Translations under genes and position numbers: made by a program
Shown: in pieces, positions 27,204 to 35,895 of the stretch
Numbering within the stretch: position 1 is the stretch's first letter
Layout: the number at the start of each line of letters is the position of its first letter
NCBI RefSeq assembly: GCF_028765545.1
Contig: NZ_JARACP010000002.1
Span: 186,001 to 250,000 of the forward strand
Direction: 5' to 3'
Length of the DNA stretch: 64,000 bases
Source of the DNA: Aliivibrio sp. S4MY1
GTDB taxonomy: Bacteria; Pseudomonadota; Gammaproteobacteria; Enterobacterales; Vibrionaceae
The notes under the pieces: generated by a model
What the model saw: only the letters and a program-made list of their open reading frames with translations
What the model was told of the DNA's origin: nothing
Database searches by the model: none

Positions 27204-28595
27204 ATGAATGAGAAGGGATTAAACCGCCTTAATAAAGAAGAGCTTGAGTTCGTTGATGATAAAACAGCTGCGCTACTTCTTAATACCCCAACAAACGCTA
27301 AAGTTATCTTATGGATTATTGTTGTTTTCTTTTGCATCGCAGTTGCTTGGGCTTCTTGGGCAGAAATAGATAAGGTCACTGTTGGCCAAGGAAAAGTTAT
27401 CCCATCATCTCAGTTGCAAGTAGTTCAAAACCTCGAAGGTGGGTTAGTCAAAGAGATGTTGGTTAAAGAAGGTGATCAAGTTACCAAAGGTCAACAGTTA
27501 TTATTAATTGATGATACTCGTTTTCGTTCTGATTTTAGAGAAAGAAAAAAACAGCTGATTAACCTTACTGCAAGTGCGATGCAATTATCTGCATCAATGG
27601 ACAGTATTTTAATTCAAGAAGTGAACAGTAAAAAGCGTTGGAAAGACTCTGTAATTATAACTACAGACAAATTAAAGTTTGATGATGCGTTTGCAAAAGA
27701 AAATCCAATTGTAGTCAGACGTCAAATCGCTGAATACAAAGCGGATATGAATAACTTAAAAAACCGTATTTATGTATTCGATCAACAAGTAAATCAAAAG
27801 CAACAAGATTTAGTCGAAATTAAAGCTCGTACGAGAAATTTGCAAGCAAGCTATGGACTGGCAAAAAAAGAGTTAGATATTACTAAACCACTCGCTGATG
27901 AAGGGGTTGTTCCTCGTATTGAGTTATTGAAACTTCAAAGACAAGTGAACGATACCAAACGTGAGTTAACTTCTACGCAATTAAAAATTCCAGTTTTAAC
28001 ATCCGCGATTCAAGAGGCAGTATTAAATCGTATTGATGCAGCACTTAAGTTTCGTTCAGAGCAACAAGAAAAATTAAATACGACTCAAGATAAATTGTCA
28101 GCATTAACTGAATCTCAAGTTGGGTTAAAAGATAAAGTGAATCGAACGGTTGTGCTGTCTCCTGTAACGGGAACGATTAAAAAAATATACATCAATACGG
28201 TGGGGGGAGTGATTCAGCCTGGTATGGATCTCATTGAAATAGTACCAACCGAAGATACTCTTTTAATTGAAGCTAAAATTGCACCACAAGATATTGCTTT
28301 TTTAAGACCTGGATTACCGGCGATTGTAAAATTCAGTGCGTATGATTTTACTCGTTATGGTGGATTAAAGGGGACATTAGAACACATCAGTGCAGATACG
28401 ATTCAAGATGAAGAAGGCAATAGCTTTTATTTAGTTCGTGTTAGAACATCACAAGAAGACTTAGCAAAGAAAACTCAGTTTTATATTATTCCTGGAATGA
28501 CAACTACGGTTGATATTATTACAGGAAAACGAACAATTTTGGATTATTTAGTAAAACCAATAGTTCAAGTTAAAGGTTCAGCGCTAAAAGAGTAA
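27204..28595 (+). CDS. lapC: Type I secretion membrane-fusion protein (HlyD family, LapC-like)
   Basis: Periplasmic adaptor of 463 residues linking the ABC exporter to the outer membrane channel. One transmembrane helix (about 33-55; VILWIIVVFFCIAVAWASW) follows a short cytoplasmic N-terminus. Then come a lipoyl-type half motif (GKVIPSSQLQVVQNLEGGLV), long coiled coils (about 110-300) and a second lipoyl/beta-barrel part (VLSPVTGTIKKIY; PGMTTTVDIITGKRTIL). GGGA lies 8 bases before ATG 27204; TTG 27198 is also open. It heads a four-gene operon with lapG, lapD and lapB. Confidence 0.9.
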   Translation: MNEKGLNRLNKEELEFVDDKTAALLLNTPTNAKVILWIIVVFFCIAVAWASWAEIDKVTVGQGKVIPSSQLQVVQNLEGGLVKEMLVKEGDQVTKGQQLLLIDDTRFRSDFRERKKQLINLTASAMQLSASMDSILIQEVNSKKRWKDSVIITTDKLKFDDAFAKENPIVVRRQIAEYKADMNNLKNRIYVFDQQVNQKQQDLVEIKARTRNLQASYGLAKKELDITKPLADEGVVPRIELLKLQRQVNDTKRELTSTQLKIPVLTSAIQEAVLNRIDAALKFRSEQQEKLNTTQDKLSALTESQVGLKDKVNRTVVLSPVTGTIKKIYINTVGGVIQPGMDLIEIVPTEDTLLIEAKIAPQDIAFLRPGLPAIVKFSAYDFTRYGGLKGTLEHISADTIQDEEGNSFYLVRVRTSQEDLAKKTQFYIIPGMTTTVDIITGKRTILDYLVKPIVQVKGSALKE

Positions 28596-28622
28596 TGTGC
28601 AACATAGGGAGTGTACGAAATA

Positions 28623-29291
28623 GTGAAAACAAGATGGTTATTCATTATTCCTTTTGCCATATTTTCTCTAACTTCTATTGCTTTAACAAAACAAGATAAT
28701 ATTTGGATTAAAGCAGTAAAAAAAGAATATGGCGACAGGGCAGCAAGGCGAGTGAATGCATGGCGTGAACTCATTTCAGAATTAGATGGAAAAAAAGAAA
28801 AAAAGCAATTAGCTGAAGTTAATCAGTTTTTTAATCAATTGTATTTTGTTAATGATATTGATTTATGGGGAAAGGCTGATTACTGGGCAACGCCTCTTGA
28901 ATTCTTAGGAAGTAACGCGGGTGATTGTGAAGATTTTACGATAGCAAAATATTTTTCGCTTTTAGAGTTAGGTGTACCAGATAAAAAATTGCGATTGATT
29001 TATCTTAAAGCATTGGAGCTTAATCAGTTTCACATGGTACTGGCATATTATCCAACCCCCTCATCAGTACCGTTGATCTTAGATAATATCGACAAAGAAA
29101 TTAAACCAGCGACAGAACGAACCGATCTATTACCTATTTATAGTTTTAATGGTCAGCATCTATGGCTAATGAAAGGTAAAGGAAACGGGCAACAGGCAGG
29201 AGAATCATCTCGATTAAGTTTATGGAATGATTTAAGAGCAAGAAATAAAGGCCTGAGATTAAACCACCCAATTATAAATTATGATGAGTAG
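28623..29291 (+). CDS. lapG: LapG-type periplasmic cysteine protease (BTLCP family)
   Basis: Calcium-dependent transglutaminase-like protease that cuts giant adhesins near their N-terminus and so releases biofilm cells. The triad is visible: Cys in AGDCEDFTIAKY (near residue 102), His in NQFHMVLAY, Asp in LILDNI. An N-terminal signal/anchor (WLFIIPFAIFSLTSIA) sends it to the periplasm. The frame opens at GTG 28611, but the GGGA there abuts that codon; GTG 28623 is better spaced (222 residues). Its stop overlaps the lapD start. The PAAG motif in the adjacent adhesin is the expected cut site. Confidence 0.92.
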   Translation: MKTRWLFIIPFAIFSLTSIALTKQDNIWIKAVKKEYGDRAARRVNAWRELISELDGKKEKKQLAEVNQFFNQLYFVNDIDLWGKADYWATPLEFLGSNAGDCEDFTIAKYFSLLELGVPDKKLRLIYLKALELNQFHMVLAYYPTPSSVPLILDNIDKEIKPATERTDLLPIYSFNGQHLWLMKGKGNGQQAGESSRLSLWNDLRARNKGLRLNHPIINYDE

Positions 29292-31221
29292 TGATATGAC
29301 ATTATATAAACAGCTAGTTTCATGGATGACAGCCGTCTTTTTACTATTGATGATTTCTGTCTTTGCAATAGAGTTTAGCAATACACAAACATTTTTAGAA
29401 AATCAACAGCGTTCGGAGGTGAACAATACTATAAATACAGTTGGCTTAGCTCTTGCTCCATATCTAGAAAATGAAGATAAAGTAGCTGCTGAGTCGGTAA
29501 TTAATGCTTTATTTGATGGCAGCTATTATTCAGCAGTACGTTTAACTTTATTTAATACTGATGACGAAATAGTTCGTGTTTACCCTATCACTATAGACAG
29601 TGTACCTAAGTGGTTTTCAGACTTACACTTATTTAGAACCATTTCAGAAAGTCGTATTATCACGAGTGGTTGGTTACAATTAGCTGAAGTCGAGATTGTG
29701 ACTCACCCTGGTTATGCGTATCAACAACTCTGGAATGCGTTAACGCAATTAGCGACGACCTTTCTTATCGTTATTGCCTTAGGGATTATTATTATTTCTA
29801 TTGTTGTAAAGCGAGCGTTATCACCTTTGCAATCTATCATCATTAAAATGAAACAGGTTGCTGAAAATAATTTTAGTGGCGAATTACAACAACCGAAAAC
29901 AAAAGATCTTGAAGCTGTTATTAATGGTATTAATTCAATGTCTGCCCAAATAGCACAAAGCTTTCAATCACAAGCAAAAGAAGCTGAAAAATTAAGAGAC
30001 AAGGTCTACCTTGATCCTATCTCTGGATTAGGTAACCGTGCTTTTTTTATGGCTCAATTAAATACATGGTTATCAGAGTCTGCTGAAGGTGGTGTTGCGT
30101 TATTTCGAGTAAACTTTATTCATAAAGTTTATGAAGAAGAAGGTTATGAAGCGGGTGATGCTAAAGTTAAAGAACTGTCTGATTTGTTAAAAGCTACTTT
30201 ACCATCAAAAAATGTGATTCTTACTCGATTAAACACTTGCGAGTTCGCTTTTATCTTTCCAAGCATAGAGGAAGAAGAATTAAAAGTAGCGGCAGATAAT
30301 ATTATTGCTTATACACAAGACATAAAGGGAGATCCAACCGCAACTGCGCCTATTGATGCTGATTTAGGGGTTGTTTTTAATGAATCAAGAAAGACAACAA
30401 CCGAGATATTATCTTTAGCAGATAATGCATTAACTCAAGCACATTCACATCCTGAGTTATCTTACGGCTATATTGCTGATGAAAGTGCACATGAACTAAT
30501 GGGTAAGCAGCAATGGAAACAGTTTGTCGATGAAGCGATTAATGAACATTTGTTTGATTTCACATTGCAACTAGCGACAACTCATCTTGGGGTCGTTTTT
30601 CATCAAGAAGTTTTTTCTGCTATCGAGAAAGACAACCAACGTTACTCGGCTAATCAATATCTCCTTGCTTTAGATCAACTGAACGAGACAACGCCGTTTG
30701 ATCAATTTGTCATTAGAACCATGATTGAACGAATTCTTGCAGAAGAGATCACACAACCTGTTGCAATAAACTTAGCGAATAGAAGTATAGAGAATCCAAG
30801 TTTTGTTCGTTGGTTAACGAATACGTTAAGAAAAAATAAATCGATTGCTTCTTTATTACATTTTGAAATTCAAGAAATGTCTTTTATCGAAAATGAAGAT
30901 CATACGGCGTTGCTATGTAATGTTATTCGCTCTTTTGGTGCCGAATTTGGTGTTGATAACTTTGGTCGAAATTTTGAATCACTTGAATATCTTAAAGTAT
31001 TTAGACCTAAATATGTGAAGTTAGATTACTTATTTACTCATCAGTTAAATGATGAAAAACAACGTTACATTTTAGCGTCAATTTCAAGAACAGCGCAAAA
31101 TTTAGGAATTACTACAATAGCATCACGAGTTGAAAATAAAGAGCAATTAGAATTGCTTTCAGAGCATAACGTAGATGTTTTCCAAGGCTTTTTTATCAAT
31201 GAAAAAGTAAAAGGTAAATAG
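29281..31221 (+). CDS. lapD: LapD-type c-di-GMP receptor with degenerate GGDEF and EAL domains
   Basis: Inner membrane protein, 646 residues, that binds c-di-GMP in the cytoplasm and then holds LapG through its periplasmic domain. Order: transmembrane helix (about 15-30), LapD/MoxY-type periplasmic domain, second helix (about 155-180; FLIVIALGIIIISIVV), HAMP, GGDEF-like, EAL-like. Both catalytic motifs are broken: RLNTCEFAF stands where GGDEF would be, and LLHFEIQEMSF where E(A/V)L-type residues would be. So it should sense, not make or break, c-di-GMP. The start overlaps lapG by 11 bases; ATG 29296 is an alternative. Confidence 0.92.
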   Translation: MMSSDMTLYKQLVSWMTAVFLLLMISVFAIEFSNTQTFLENQQRSEVNNTINTVGLALAPYLENEDKVAAESVINALFDGSYYSAVRLTLFNTDDEIVRVYPITIDSVPKWFSDLHLFRTISESRIITSGWLQLAEVEIVTHPGYAYQQLWNALTQLATTFLIVIALGIIIISIVVKRALSPLQSIIIKMKQVAENNFSGELQQPKTKDLEAVINGINSMSAQIAQSFQSQAKEAEKLRDKVYLDPISGLGNRAFFMAQLNTWLSESAEGGVALFRVNFIHKVYEEEGYEAGDAKVKELSDLLKATLPSKNVILTRLNTCEFAFIFPSIEEEELKVAADNIIAYTQDIKGDPTATAPIDADLGVVFNESRKTTTEILSLADNALTQAHSHPELSYGYIADESAHELMGKQQWKQFVDEAINEHLFDFTLQLATTHLGVVFHQEVFSAIEKDNQRYSANQYLLALDQLNETTPFDQFVIRTMIERILAEEITQPVAINLANRSIENPSFVRWLTNTLRKNKSIASLLHFEIQEMSFIENEDHTALLCNVIRSFGAEFGVDNFGRNFESLEYLKVFRPKYVKLDYLFTHQLNDEKQRYILASISRTAQNLGITTIASRVENKEQLELLSEHNVDVFQGFFINEKVKGK

Positions 31222-31222
31222 A

Positions 31223-33337
31223 ATGAAAGATCCCTTGCTGCATTCATTGTGCTATGTCGGCCGTTATTACGGCCAAGTTAACTCACCAGAAGCCTTGATT
31301 AATGGTTTACCTTTGCAAGACGGTAAGCTAACGCCTTTTCTCTTTTCTCGAGCAGCAGAGAGAGCGGGTTTAGTTGCGAAAGAGAATCAAGCAGAATTAC
31401 TGAGAATACCTAAGCTTGTATTGCCTGCAGTACTTTTGCTTAAAGGAGGTGAGTCTTGTGTTTTGATTGGGTTTGATGCTGAAAACACTCAAGCTGAAAT
31501 TATCTCTGCAAATTCAGACATGATGCCTATCTCTATTTCTACTGAAGAATTAGAGTCTCAATATATTGGGCGTTATTTCTTACTAAAAAAGCAATTTAGA
31601 TATGATGCTCGTTCACCGGAGATCTTAAAAAAACGCGAAGGACATTGGTTCTGGAGTACACTATTTGAGTCGAAACATATTTATCGAGATGTGTTTATAG
31701 CATCTATCCTGATTAATATATTTGCTATCGCGACACCTATGTTTACCCGTCTAGTATACGATAAAGTGGTGCCAAATTTGGCATTTGAATCACTATGGGT
31801 TTTAGCTTCTGGTATTTTTGTCGTTTTTGTTTTTGACTTCATATTAAAGTATGTACGAGGCTACTTTATTGATGTCGCCGGGAAAAAGTCCGATGTATTG
31901 ATCTCTGCTAAGTTGTTTCAAAAAGTACTGGGGATCCGAATGGAGGCAAGACCTCCCTCTGTAGGAGCCTTTGCAAGGCATCTTCAAGAGTTTGAATCAA
32001 TAAGGGAGTTTTTTACGTCCGCTACAATAGCGTCATTGATTGATTTACCCTTTGCGTTGCTCTTTTTATTCGTTATTTACTTAGTAGCAGGTCCAATTGT
32101 TTTGGTTCCTATTGTTGGTATTGTTTTATTACTTATTCATGCCGCAATCATACAAGGACCATTAAAGAAAACAATTGAAGAAGGCTCAAGACTGGCATCC
32201 CAGAAATACGCGAATTTAATTGAAAGTTTAGTAGGTCTAGAAACATTAAAGCTATTTAATGCACAAAGTCAGTTTCAGTATCGATGGGAAGAAGCCGTCA
32301 CTCATATTTCTAATTGGAGTATCAAAAGTCGTCGTATTACAGATTCAATTCAAAATATGGCTGGCTTTGTACAACAAGCAGTAAATATAGGGATGATTAT
32401 CGTTGGTGTTTATCTTATTGCTAATGGTGATTTAACGATGGGTGCTTTAATTGCTTCAACAATGTTGAGTGGTAAGGCAATAGGACCATTAGTGCAAATA
32501 TCTTTGCTATCAACAAGATACAACCAAGCTAAATCGTCAATGACTATCATCGAAGAGCTAATGGCTATGCCTGATGAGCAAGAAGAAGATAAGCGTTATA
32601 TCCATCGGCCTGTTTTACAAGGGAAGATTGAACTTGATAAAGTGAGTTTTAATTATCCAGAATCACAGGTAGCTGCAGTTCGAGATATAAGCCTTACGAT
32701 TAATCCGGGAGAGAAAGTTGCAATCATAGGAAGAATTGGCTCAGGAAAAACAACATTAGAACGTCTCATAATGGGCCTATATCAAGCGACAGCAGGTTCT
32801 GTTCGAATAGATGATACAGATATCTCCCAACTTCACCACGTGGACGTGAGACGTAATATAGGCTGTGTGCCGCAAGATATTACTCTGTTTTATGGTTCCA
32901 TCAGAGATAATATTACGTTGGGCCGTGAGCTGTCCGATGATGCTGAAATGATGGATGCAGCCAACCGTGCTGGAGTAACAGCATTTACTCAACAAGACCC
33001 TGCGGGATTAGAGCGTCAGGTGGGTGAGGGTGGTTTATTATTATCTGGTGGCCAGCGTCAATCGGTAGCTATTGCTCGAGCGTTAATAGGTCGCCCTCCT
33101 GTGCTATTAATGGATGAACCGACGAGCAGTATGGATAATCGCTCAGAAATGCTGTTTAAAAACCAGTTGTCACATTTGAAGCCATCAGAAACCTTGATAC
33201 TGATAACACATAAAACATCAATGCTAGATATTGTTGATCGTATTATTGTTATGGAGAAGGGGCATATTATTGCTGATGGGCCTAAAAATCAGGTTCTAAA
33301 TGAATTGAAAACAGGCAAAGTAAAAGCAGCAAGTTGA
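31223..33337 (+). CDS. lapB: Type I secretion ABC exporter (LapB-like)
   Basis: ATP-driven exporter of the adhesin, 704 residues. Residues 1-130 are a C39-peptidase-like domain without an evident catalytic Cys-His arrangement, as in HlyB/LapB exporters of RTX proteins. Then come a six-helix membrane domain (about 155-430) and the ATPase with Walker A IGRIGSGKTT, signature LLSGGQRQ, Walker B VLLMDEPTSS and an H-loop LITHK. It starts one base after the lapD stop, so it is translated from the same message. The outer membrane partner is the convergent TolC-like gene at 34040. Confidence 0.93.
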   Translation: MKDPLLHSLCYVGRYYGQVNSPEALINGLPLQDGKLTPFLFSRAAERAGLVAKENQAELLRIPKLVLPAVLLLKGGESCVLIGFDAENTQAEIISANSDMMPISISTEELESQYIGRYFLLKKQFRYDARSPEILKKREGHWFWSTLFESKHIYRDVFIASILINIFAIATPMFTRLVYDKVVPNLAFESLWVLASGIFVVFVFDFILKYVRGYFIDVAGKKSDVLISAKLFQKVLGIRMEARPPSVGAFARHLQEFESIREFFTSATIASLIDLPFALLFLFVIYLVAGPIVLVPIVGIVLLLIHAAIIQGPLKKTIEEGSRLASQKYANLIESLVGLETLKLFNAQSQFQYRWEEAVTHISNWSIKSRRITDSIQNMAGFVQQAVNIGMIIVGVYLIANGDLTMGALIASTMLSGKAIGPLVQISLLSTRYNQAKSSMTIIEELMAMPDEQEEDKRYIHRPVLQGKIELDKVSFNYPESQVAAVRDISLTINPGEKVAIIGRIGSGKTTLERLIMGLYQATAGSVRIDDTDISQLHHVDVRRNIGCVPQDITLFYGSIRDNITLGRELSDDAEMMDAANRAGVTAFTQQDPAGLERQVGEGGLLLSGGQRQSVAIARALIGRPPVLLMDEPTSSMDNRSEMLFKNQLSHLKPSETLILITHKTSMLDIVDRIIVMEKGHIIADGPKNQVLNELKTGKVKAAS

Positions 33338-33352
33338 TAGTATTTATTTTTT

Positions 33353-33390
33353 AATGAAAAGGCAGCCAGTGAAATGGCTGCCTTTTTTCT
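33353..33390 (+). terminator. Terminator of the lap operon
   Basis: Stem AAAAGGCAGCCA / TGGCTGCCTTTT with a 6-base loop and a T run. Confidence 0.9.
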
Positions 33391-33431
33391 ATTTAATCAA
33401 AAATTTATTCAGATGAGTATGAACCGTAATA

Positions 33432-34037
33432 TTATTTTTTCTTACGAGTGAATATGTTCCATTCGTTAATTACATCCCCTTTAAATCCCACAACGCTAGC
33501 AATAACACGGCGATTTAGAGCGTGGCTTACTGCTGAATCTCCTTTTGCCGTTAATTGTGTATCACCAAAACCGACAGTTTCAATTCTATCTGGGTCGACA
33601 CCGTATTCGATTAACGCGATACGTACAGCAGAAGCGCGTAATTTTGATAAGTGGATATTATATTCGGCGTTTCCTTGTTGACTCGCAAAGCCCTGTAGCT
33701 GAATTGAGGTATCAGGATACTCACCGAGAAATTCAGCCATGGTTCTGATCTCTGTTTTAAAGATCGGAGAGATCTCTGAGGAGTCATTCGCAAACAGGAT
33801 TTTAAGATCTTTCTTATTTGAATGCTCTACATACTCAGCACAGCCATCATTATCAATCTGAGCACCAACGGGGGTCCCTGGACAAATATCTCGAGCATTA
33901 ATAACACCATCATAATCATCATCTCTAAGATCTGCGATTTGATCTGATTTTGGTGTTTCCATGTAATCTTTATCACCTGATACGCAGGCTGTTAAGAAAA
34001 GGCTTGCAATAAGTACGGGGTAAATTGAAGTTTTCAT
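33432..34037 (-). CDS. OmpA-family lipoprotein with thrombospondin type 3-like motif
   Basis: 201-residue outer membrane lipoprotein: lipobox LTAC with Cys18, an Asp-rich calcium-type motif DDDYDGVINARDICPGTP (about 39-56), then an OmpA peptidoglycan-binding domain (about 73-190; NIHLSKLRASAVRIALIEYG and NRRV). It should tie the outer membrane to peptidoglycan. It lies 3 bases behind the TolC-like gene and so is made with it, as in several adhesin secretion loci, where such a protein may stabilise the outer membrane part of the machine. That role is inferred. Confidence 0.88.
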   Translation of the reverse strand: MKTSIYPVLIASLFLTACVSGDKDYMETPKSDQIADLRDDDYDGVINARDICPGTPVGAQIDNDGCAEYVEHSNKKDLKILFANDSSEISPIFKTEIRTMAEFLGEYPDTSIQLQGFASQQGNAEYNIHLSKLRASAVRIALIEYGVDPDRIETVGFGDTQLTAKGDSAVSHALNRRVIASVVGFKGDVINEWNIFTRKKK

Positions 34038-34039
34038 GC

Positions 34040-35356
34040 TTATTTGTCCTCTTCTTCAGATTGTTTAGAGTCCCATTCTTTTGGTGTATCTATGAGTAAT
34101 GAAGGTAGAAGCGTTCCTGTTGCATGCAATACTCTATATTTAGCGAATTGTTCTGCGTAGTGAGCATCTAAATAAGACTTACGTGCTTCAAATAATTCGT
34201 TCTCTGTGTTTAATAGATCAAGTAACGTTCGCTTACCGATTCGGTATTGCTTCTCATACGCTATGACAGTATCTGAGGCAGCATCAACGTGATCGGCTAA
34301 AAATTCTTTTTGTTGTAACGTAAGATCAAGCGCGCTCCATGAAAGACGGAATCCTTCTTCTACATTACGATAAGCACTATCTCTAAGATCTTTTGCCATA
34401 TTTAGTTGGTAAGCACTTTTATCAGACTGAGCACTATCGCTTCCGCCATTATATAAGTTATAGCGCATACGTATCATGGCAGAGAACTCATCACTATTGC
34501 CCTCTATACCGCCAGCATCATCCCGCCATGTTTGAGCCGCTTCAAAAGAGAATGTTGGATAATTGGTGCTTTTAGATTGAGCGTATTGATATTTTGCCGC
34601 TTTAATATCAGATTGAGCAGTCAAGATCACTGGGTGATATTCAAAAGCACGTTCGATACCTTCTTGCTGACTTAAAGGCAGCGTATTAGCATCTGCTCTT
34701 GGGTAGATTAGAGCTTGAGGAGGTGAACCTACAATTTGGGTAAACACTGTGTGTGTATCAAACAGGTTGTTTTGAGCAGCAAGTAAATTGCCATGTGCTC
34801 GAGCGATACGAGCTTCTACTTGAGATACATCGGCTGTTGAGCCGATACCTGATGCAGCTCTTTTTTTAATGTCTTTATATATCTTTTTATGGATAGCTAA
34901 ATTGCTTTCTGACAGTGCTAAGATTTCAGTGGCTTTTACTGCATCTAAATATACTTGTGATACATCAAGTGCTTTATTTTCAGCTAGAGACATAAGTTGT
35001 AAACGCGCAGATTCTGATTCAGCTTCTGTTCGGTCCATGTCATTAATTGTATTAGAACCATCCCAAATTAATTGGGTTAAGGATAGGGTCGCATCTTTAC
35101 GCGTGAGATCAGTATCATTTCCATCCGCAGGGTTGATCTGTTCATAACCGATGCCGGCATCTAAATCAATCGATGGTAGGTAATTACCTGACACACTCTC
35201 GCTATCAGCAACAAAACTTAAATATGAGTTATATGCTTTTTTTACTTCTGGGTTTGTTGTTAGTGTTTGAGATATGGCTTGCTCTAAGGTTTGAGCTTGA
35301 GTCGATACGCTCAAAACAAGCAAGCTACTGTAAGTTGCCAGTTTCATCCATTTCAA
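34040..35356 (-). CDS. lapE: TolC-family outer membrane channel (LapE-like)
   Basis: Outer membrane channel of the type I system, about 438 residues. Two outer-membrane-factor repeats are seen (AISQTLTTNPEVKKAYNSY in the first half; GIERAFEYHPVILTAQSDI in the second) and a signal peptide ending VSTQAQT. The start is unusual: AAGGAGA is seven bases before TTG 35356 (LKWMKL), while ATG 35347 is sixteen bases away; the frame is open to 35392. Divergent from the adhesin across 540 bases, convergent with lapB. Assignment to the adhesin system rests on this clustering. Confidence 0.88.
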   Translation of the reverse strand: MKWMKLATYSSLLVLSVSTQAQTLEQAISQTLTTNPEVKKAYNSYLSFVADSESVSGNYLPSIDLDAGIGYEQINPADGNDTDLTRKDATLSLTQLIWDGSNTINDMDRTEAESESARLQLMSLAENKALDVSQVYLDAVKATEILALSESNLAIHKKIYKDIKKRAASGIGSTADVSQVEARIARAHGNLLAAQNNLFDTHTVFTQIVGSPPQALIYPRADANTLPLSQQEGIERAFEYHPVILTAQSDIKAAKYQYAQSKSTNYPTFSFEAAQTWRDDAGGIEGNSDEFSAMIRMRYNLYNGGSDSAQSDKSAYQLNMAKDLRDSAYRNVEEGFRLSWSALDLTLQQKEFLADHVDAASDTVIAYEKQYRIGKRTLLDLLNTENELFEARKSYLDAHYAEQFAKYRVLHATGTLLPSLLIDTPKEWDSKQSEEEDK

Positions 35357-35895
35357 AGTTGTTCTCCTTGTTATCGTACTCTTATAAACCACAAATTAAG
35401 ACGATATGTAATTGTATAAACAATTTAACGATAACGAAATGTCATGGGTTTGTGGCGTTGTTGTTTATTTGCTGGAAATGCTACGTTATTAAAATATAAA
35501 AAGCAAAAATTAACCTATTGAAATATGGCAAATAACACTCTGTCATAAGTTAAATAAAAAAAAATTGACGAGCTTTGAAAAATGAAAATAAAAAAGCAAA
35601 CATATACCGTCTCATAAGTGAGATTAATTTAAGTTTATTTTTATAAAAAAATTTTTTTGTTGTTTTTTGTCGATTATATTTACAAATTTTATGGAATGAG
35701 TATCACATTTGTGATTCGGTGCATAAAAATGAAAACAAATAAGGAATAGGACAATTTTGTTACGTCATTTTCACGTTTTTCGTTGCTTTCGCATTGTGGT
35801 GATATTGTTATTAATGTGATAAATTTACTGCAATATATTACTGATTGTTACGTAATGGGTAATCAGTGTGAATAAATGGATTTGGAGATTTTGTC
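35357..35895. other. AT-rich divergent promoter region, lapE / adhesin
   Basis: About 540 bases, very AT-rich with A and T tracts (35640-35665). Contains an inverted repeat ATCACATTTGTGAT near 35702. Its half-sites are in the reverse order to a CRP site, so it is not called CRP. Long AT-rich leaders before adhesins are often silenced by H-NS; that is inference. No ORF is supported. Confidence 0.45.

Noticed and set aside
35700-35720. CRP site before the adhesin gene
   Set aside because: ATCACATTTGTGAT has its half-sites in the opposite order and with too short a gap for TGTGA-N6-TCACA.
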